Below are positions 22,958 through 26,614 of a stretch of DNA of 26,614 bases, in pieces. The stretch comes from Ga0077527 sp032128415. GTDB lineage: Bacteria; Pseudomonadota; Gammaproteobacteria; Burkholderiales; SG8-41. Position 1 is the stretch's first letter. Each line of letters opens with the position of its first letter. The DNA is taken from NCBI GenBank assembly GCA_032128415.1, contig JAQBGW010000053.1, forward strand, positions 1 through 26,614. The letters run 5' to 3'. The notes under the pieces were generated by a model, which worked only from the letters and a program-made list of their open reading frames with translations, ran no database searches and was not told the origin of the DNA. Position numbers and translations under genes: made by a program.

Positions 22958-23356
22958 TCATCGCCCGGGCAGCAGGACTTCAGTGGTTTTCCCGCCATAG
23001 CCGTACTGCTGATCGCGTGCCTGAACGATGACGGTTTTGACCCCCGCTGGAATCTTCACTCCATACAAGTCCCGGGTGAACGGCTGCTCACTGGCGTGAT
23101 CATGCAGCAACTTGCGTTCACCATACACCACACCCTCTTTGCTCTTGACGCGAATGGCATCAGCATATCTTCTCGCGGTGTCATAGGGCGACGAAACAGT
23201 GACATCGAAGTCAAACTCGCCCGCACCTTTGGCCTGAACTTTGGCGCTCATCACGTCGGGATGCTTTTGTTCCCAATTGGGCTTGGACTGCGCATGGGCG
23301 ACGTTCATGGCGGTAACCATGACGACCAGCAGTGCAACGGCGAGACGGCGATTCAT
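22958..23356 (-). CDS. small secreted protein of unknown function
   Basis: I place the start at ATG 23356 (MNRRLAVALLVVMVTAMNVAHA, a clear signal peptide with cleavage at AHA|QS). The frame continues 28 codons upstream without a signal-like or conserved sequence. The mature part is about 110 residues, with FDFDVTVSSPYDTARRYADAI, VYGERKLLHDHASEQPF and a C-terminal ARDQQYGYGGKTTEVLLPGR. It looks like a compact beta-rich periplasmic domain with His-Asp-His and GYGGK motifs. I do not recognise a named family. It is convergent with the dioxygenase genes and downstream of the MlaF paralogue on the same strand (111-bp gap), so a shared transcript is possible. Confidence 0.7.
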   Translation of the reverse strand: MNRRLAVALLVVMVTAMNVAHAQSKPNWEQKHPDVMSAKVQAKGAGEFDFDVTVSSPYDTARRYADAIRVKSKEGVVYGERKLLHDHASEQPFTRDLYGVKIPAGVKTVIVQARDQQYGYGGKTTEVLLPGR

Positions 23357-23467
23357 GGGTTCGATGGTACCGGTTGCGGGAGTGAATCCCGATTGCTTAT
23401 CTGGCGCGGCAATGTGAAGCGTAGACTGGCAAGGCCACAAGCCCGATAAATTACGTAACTTGTTGTT

Positions 23468-24286
23468 TTAATTGATATTTTGTGCAGGCAGATCGAGGTC
23501 TGCAGTATAGGCATTTTGCTTGTAGTGAAACGGCACCGGGCCGTCGGGCAGGCCGCCGATGAATTGTTTGACGAACGGATCTTCGGATTTCTTCACTTCT
23601 TCCGTCGTGCCTTGCGCGACGACCTTGCCATCCGCGAGGAAATATACGTAGTCGATTGCCCTCAGCGATTCCTGCGCGTCGTACGAAACTACGATCGAGG
23701 TCACGCCCAGCGCATCATTCAGACGGCGAATCAGTTTGCCGACGACATTGCACGAAATCGGATCAAGCCCGGCGAAGGGTTCGTCGTACATGATCAGATC
23801 CGGATCGAGCGCAATGGCGCGGGCGAGACCGACACGCCGCACCATGCCGCCGGAGCATTCGGACGGCATCAGCTGTGCCGCGCCGCGCAGACCCACTGCA
23901 CTCAGTTTCATCAGCACGAGGTCGTTGATCATGTCTTCCGGCAGATCGGTTTTCTCGCGCATCTGGAAAGCGATGTTCTCGAACACCGAGAGATCGGTGA
24001 ACAAGCCGCCCTGCTGGAACTGCATGCCCATGCGGCGGCGCAGGCGGTAGAGCGCGTCGCGGTCGATGTTGTGGATATCCTCACCCAACACGTGCACGCT
24101 GCCGCGCGCCGGTTGCAGTTGCGCGCCGATCAGCCGCATCAACGTAGTCTTGCCGCAGCCGCTGGCACCCATGATGCCGACGACTTTGCCGCGCGGTATC
24201 GTCAGATTCACGGATTTGAAAATTTCGTGGGCGCCGTAGGAAAACGCGAGATCGTTGATTTCTACGACATGGTCGGTGGTCGTCAT
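23468..24286 (-). CDS. second MlaF-like ABC ATPase with altered H-loop
   Basis: This 272-residue protein is clearly a paralogue of the MlaF encoded at 15251: it shares LFTDLSVF, AFQMRE, VGLRGA, ARAIALDP and the C-terminal GPV block. Walker A GASGCGKT (40-47) and Walker B LIMYDEP (164-170) are intact. The signature reads CSGGM (144-148) rather than LSGGM. The H-loop reads VVSYDAQE, with Tyr202 where MlaF has His201. The codon is TAC, one transition from CAC. No MlaE/D partner gene is adjacent. It may use the MlaE/MCE subunits of another locus or be a degenerate or regulatory ATPase. It is divergent from hisG. Confidence 0.88.
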   Translation of the reverse strand: MTTTDHVVEINDLAFSYGAHEIFKSVNLTIPRGKVVGIMGASGCGKTTLMRLIGAQLQPARGSVHVLGEDIHNIDRDALYRLRRRMGMQFQQGGLFTDLSVFENIAFQMREKTDLPEDMINDLVLMKLSAVGLRGAAQLMPSECSGGMVRRVGLARAIALDPDLIMYDEPFAGLDPISCNVVGKLIRRLNDALGVTSIVVSYDAQESLRAIDYVYFLADGKVVAQGTTEEVKKSEDPFVKQFIGGLPDGPVPFHYKQNAYTADLDLPAQNIN

Positions 24287-24317
24287 TGCAGAGCCCGTGG
24301 TAGGGAAGGCGCAGTTT

Positions 24318-24346
24318 AACGGTTGTAACTGGTTTCGGGAACCGTT
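24318..24346. promoter_or_regulatory. inverted repeat in the mlaF2-hisG divergent region
   Basis: AACGGTT (24318-24324) and AACCGTT (24340-24346) are perfect complements 15 bp apart in the 163-bp region between two divergent genes. The arrangement fits an operator, but no known binding-site consensus is recognised. Confidence 0.3.
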
Positions 24347-24374
24347 GTAGCGGTGCTAGAAGGCGAAAATACGT

Positions 24375-24380
24375 TACAAT
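24375..24380 (+). promoter_or_regulatory. possible -10 box of the his operon
   Basis: TACAAT matches the sigma-70 -10 consensus at 5 of 6 positions, 70 bp before hisG. No good -35 box is at the right distance (GGTGCT at 17 bp), so an activator or extended element may be involved. A small GCCGG/CCGGC hairpin lies downstream at 24401-24417. No His-rich leader peptide is evident. Confidence 0.35.
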
Positions 24381-24449
24381 TCAGGACTTTCCGTGCGCCC
24401 GCCGGGTTTTGTCCGGCAGGCACCAGCAACCAACTGATCCTGCCCGGCC

Positions 24450-25085
24450 ATGATTACGATAGCCCTGTCCAAGGGCCGCATTTATGACGAAACCGTGCCG
24501 CTGCTGAAGGCAGCGGGCATTGTCACGCGCGAGAATCCCGAAGCTTCGCGCAAGCTGATCCTGGCCACCAACCGCCGCAACATCCGCGTGATCATCGTGC
24601 GCGCCAGTGATGTGCCGACGTACGTGCAGTTCGGTGGCGCTGATCTTGGCGTTGCCGGCAAGGATGTGCTCGATGAACACGGTGGCACGGGCCTCTATCA
24701 GCCGCTGGATCTGCAGATCGCCAGGTGCCGGATGATGGTCGCCGTACGCAAGGATTTTGATTACGCCAGCGCAGTGCGCCGGGGTGCACGGCTGAAAGTG
24801 GCGACCAAGTATGTGCAGACTGCGCGCGAGCACTTTGCATTGAAGGGCATGCATGTCGATCTGATCAAGCTCTACGGCTCGATGGAACTCGCGCCGCTGA
24901 CCGGGCTGGCGGACGCCATCGTCGATTTGGTGAGCACCGGCGGTACGCTGAAGGCGAACGGGCTGGTTGCGGTTGAAGAAGTTGCAGCCATCAGCTCACG
25001 GCTAGTGGTCAACCAGGCGGCGCTGAAACTGAAACGCGCGGAAATCCAGCCGCTGATCGACACCTTTGCCCGTGCGGTGGGTTGA
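24450..25085 (+). CDS. hisG: HisG, ATP phosphoribosyltransferase (short form)
   Basis: HisG joins ATP and PRPP, the first step of histidine synthesis. At 211 residues this is the short form, which lacks the C-terminal regulatory domain and needs HisZ as partner. Family blocks include ITIALSKGRIYDETVPLL, GADLGVAGKDVLDE, ATKYVQTAREHF, GSMELAPLTGLADAIVDLVSTGGTLKANGL (as ELAPLTGLADAIVDL and VSTGGTLKANGL, the PRPP-binding loop). Start is ATG 24450; no strong ribosome binding site. Its stop lies 2 bp before the GTG start of hisD. hisZ is not in the window. Confidence 0.96.
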   Translation: MITIALSKGRIYDETVPLLKAAGIVTRENPEASRKLILATNRRNIRVIIVRASDVPTYVQFGGADLGVAGKDVLDEHGGTGLYQPLDLQIARCRMMVAVRKDFDYASAVRRGARLKVATKYVQTAREHFALKGMHVDLIKLYGSMELAPLTGLADAIVDLVSTGGTLKANGLVAVEEVAAISSRLVVNQAALKLKRAEIQPLIDTFARAVG

Positions 25086-25087
25086 TC

Positions 25088-26380
25088 GTGCGCAGGCTCT
25101 CCACCAGCCAGGCTGATTTCGAAGCGCGCCTCGCCGAGCTGCTGGCGTTCGAAGCGGCGCAGGATCCGCAAGTCGATGTCACAGTGGCGGCGATTCTGGC
25201 CGACGTGAAAACACGCGGCGACGCCGCGGTCCTTGAGTACACCGCGCGCTTCGACCACGTGGCGGCGAGCTCACTCGCCGAACTGGAAATCCCCCGCGCC
25301 GAACTGCAGGCGGCACTGGCGCGCATCCCTGCTGCACAGCGCACGGCGCTGGAGGAGGCTGCCGCACGCGTACGTGGCTACCACGAGCGGCAGCGTGCCG
25401 AGTCCTGGGGTTATACCGACGCCGACGGCAACGAACTCGGCCAGCAAGTTACGGCGCTGGATCGCGCGGGATTGTATGTGCCCGGTGGCAAGGCGGCGTA
25501 TCCATCGTCAGTGATCATGAATGCAGTGCCGGCAAAAGTTGCGGGCGTCACTGAAATCATCATGGTGGTGCCGACGCCGCACGGCGAAAAAAACGATCTG
25601 GTGCTGGCGGCTGCGGCAATCTGCGGTGTGGACCGCGTGTTCACCATTGGCGGCGCGCAGGCGATTGCAGCGCTGGCCTACGGCACGGCGACGATGCCGC
25701 AGGTGGACAAGATCGTCGGCCCCGGCAATGCCTACGTCGCCGCAGCGAAGCGCCGCGTGTTCGGCGTGGTCGGCATCGACATGGTGGCCGGCCCCTCGGA
25801 GATCCTGGTGATTTGCGACGGCACGGTGGACGCCGACTGGATCGCGATGGATCTGTTTTCGCAAGCCGAGCACGACGAGCTGGCGCAGGCGATCCTGCTT
25901 GCGCCGGACGCGCGGTTCATCGACCGGGTCGCCGCCAGTATCGAGCGGCAGCTCGCCAATATGCCGCGCCGCGACGTGATCCGGGCGGCGCTCGAAAAAC
26001 GCGGCGCCCTGATCGAAGTGCGCGACCTCGAGGAAGCGTGCGCGCTCGTCAACCGCATCGCGCCCGAACACCTCGAACTTGCCGTCGCCGACCCCGACGC
26101 GCTGCTTGCGAAGATCCGCCACGCCGGCGCAATCTTCCTTGGCGGATACACCTGTGAAGCGCTCGGCGATTATTGTGCGGGGCCTAACCACGTGCTGCCG
26201 ACCTCGCGCACCTCGCGCTTCTCGTCGCCGCTCGGCGTCTACGATTTTCAGAAGCGCACGAGTTTGATCGAGGTATCGCGCAATGGCGCACGCAAGCTTG
26301 GGCTGATTGCGGCAGAGTTGGCGGCTGGCGAGGGGCTGCCCGCTCACGCAAAATCGGCCCAGTATCGGATTCATCGATGA
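25088..26380 (+). CDS. hisD: HisD, histidinol dehydrogenase
   Basis: HisD catalyses the last two oxidations from histidinol to histidine, using NAD+ and zinc. I start at GTG 25088, 2 bp after the hisG stop, with GGTGGG upstream. A TTG at 25082 would add two residues. The 430-residue product has YVPGGKAAYPSSVIMNAVPA, the cofactor region VDKIVGPGNAYVAAAKR, AGPSEILVI, the zinc/active-site stretches SQAEHDE (Gln and His), APEHLEL (Glu-His pair) and GDYCAGPNHVLPT (Asp), and the C-terminal zinc His in GLPAHAKS. All known catalytic residues have counterparts. It overlaps hisC by 4 bp (ATGA). Confidence 0.96.
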   Translation: MRRLSTSQADFEARLAELLAFEAAQDPQVDVTVAAILADVKTRGDAAVLEYTARFDHVAASSLAELEIPRAELQAALARIPAAQRTALEEAAARVRGYHERQRAESWGYTDADGNELGQQVTALDRAGLYVPGGKAAYPSSVIMNAVPAKVAGVTEIIMVVPTPHGEKNDLVLAAAAICGVDRVFTIGGAQAIAALAYGTATMPQVDKIVGPGNAYVAAAKRRVFGVVGIDMVAGPSEILVICDGTVDADWIAMDLFSQAEHDELAQAILLAPDARFIDRVAASIERQLANMPRRDVIRAALEKRGALIEVRDLEEACALVNRIAPEHLELAVADPDALLAKIRHAGAIFLGGYTCEALGDYCAGPNHVLPTSRTSRFSSPLGVYDFQKRTSLIEVSRNGARKLGLIAAELAAGEGLPAHAKSAQYRIHR

Positions 26381-26614
26381 GCCGGTTCTGGAGCGCGGCG
26401 GTACGCGGCCTGACACCTTATGTTCCGGGAGAGCAGCCCAAACTGCCTAATCTGGTCAAACTCAACACCAATGAGAACCCGTACGGGCCCAGCCCGCGCG
26501 TGCTGGAGGCACTGCGCGCCGTAGTGGGCGATACCTTGCGGTTGTATCCCGATCCAGTAAGCGAACGGCTGAGGCAGGCGATTGCCCTGCACCACCAGGT
26601 GACGGCGGCGCACG
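26377..26614 (+). CDS. hisC: HisC, histidinol-phosphate aminotransferase (5' part)
   Basis: The ATG at 26377 overlaps the hisD stop as ATGA. Seventy-nine codons are present before the window ends. The translation MSRFWSAAVRGLTPYVPGEQ continues into PKLPNLVKLNTNENPYGPSP and LRLYPDPVSERLRQAIA, the classic N-terminus of PLP-dependent HisC with the substrate-binding NENPYGPS block. The lysine that holds the cofactor lies beyond the window. It continues the his operon order hisG-hisD-hisC. Confidence 0.93.
   Translation, partial: MSRFWSAAVRGLTPYVPGEQPKLPNLVKLNTNENPYGPSPRVLEALRAVVGDTLRLYPDPVSERLRQAIALHHQVTAAH

Noticed and set aside
24391..24449. histidine attenuator leader
   Set aside because: No His-rich leader peptide or terminator/antiterminator pair is visible, only a 5-bp hairpin.
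25508..26416. 302-codon open frame antisense to hisD
   Set aside because: It mirrors the hisD codon pattern, is rich in His/Arg/Asp from GC-rich codons and has no family resemblance.

Overview
The window looks like a GC-rich betaproteobacterial chromosome segment. The reasons are the gene order mlaFEDCB - yadGH-like ABC transporter - bolA/ibaG - murA - hisG - hisD - hisC, the short (HisZ-dependent) HisG, and an MSHA-type pilus/secretion cluster next door. No rRNA, tRNA, CRISPR array, integrase or transposase gene is visible. Assignment to a genus is not possible from the sequence alone.

Region 1 (about 56-13930, minus strand) is one long MSHA-like type IV pilus / type II secretion-like operon. 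In transcription order it holds a sigma-54-dependent response regulator, an ExeA/MshM ATPase fused to a SPOR-like domain, the MshL secretin lipoprotein, the MshN TPR protein, the MshE assembly ATPase with an N-terminal c-di-GMP-type domain, the MshG platform protein, MshI (PilM+PilN-like), MshJ (PilO-like), MshK (PilP-like), and two homologous pilin-like proteins. Several junctions are ATGA overlaps. No major pilin, prepilin peptidase or sensor kinase is inside the window. The last 59 bases of an unidentified plus-strand gene meet the operon tail to tail.

Region 2 (14059-15250) holds a lone ABC ATPase gene on the minus strand and a 457-base divergent intergenic region. Bases 14806-15072 of that region form a striking nested palindrome: a 25-bp outer stem enclosing two large hairpins. 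A probable sigma-70 promoter for mla follows at 15190-15218; I see nothing else convincing in 15073-15189 beyond a short inverted repeat.

Region 3 (15251-21720, plus strand) is the envelope operon: MlaFEDCB retrograde phospholipid transport, a YadGH-like ABC exporter, BolA/IbaG and MurA. At least four of its gene junctions carry tandem or near-tandem duplications (periods about 17, 31, 15 and 15 bp), two of them encoding pentapeptide-repeat readings.

Region 4 (21721-24449) is an accessory block between murA and hisG. It has a REP-like GC-rich palindrome, a two-subunit LigA/LigB extradiol dioxygenase, a small secreted protein of unknown function, and an orphan second MlaF-like ATPase whose H-loop histidine is tyrosine. 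Region 5 (24450-26614, plus strand) is the start of a histidine operon: hisG, hisD and the first 79 codons of hisC.
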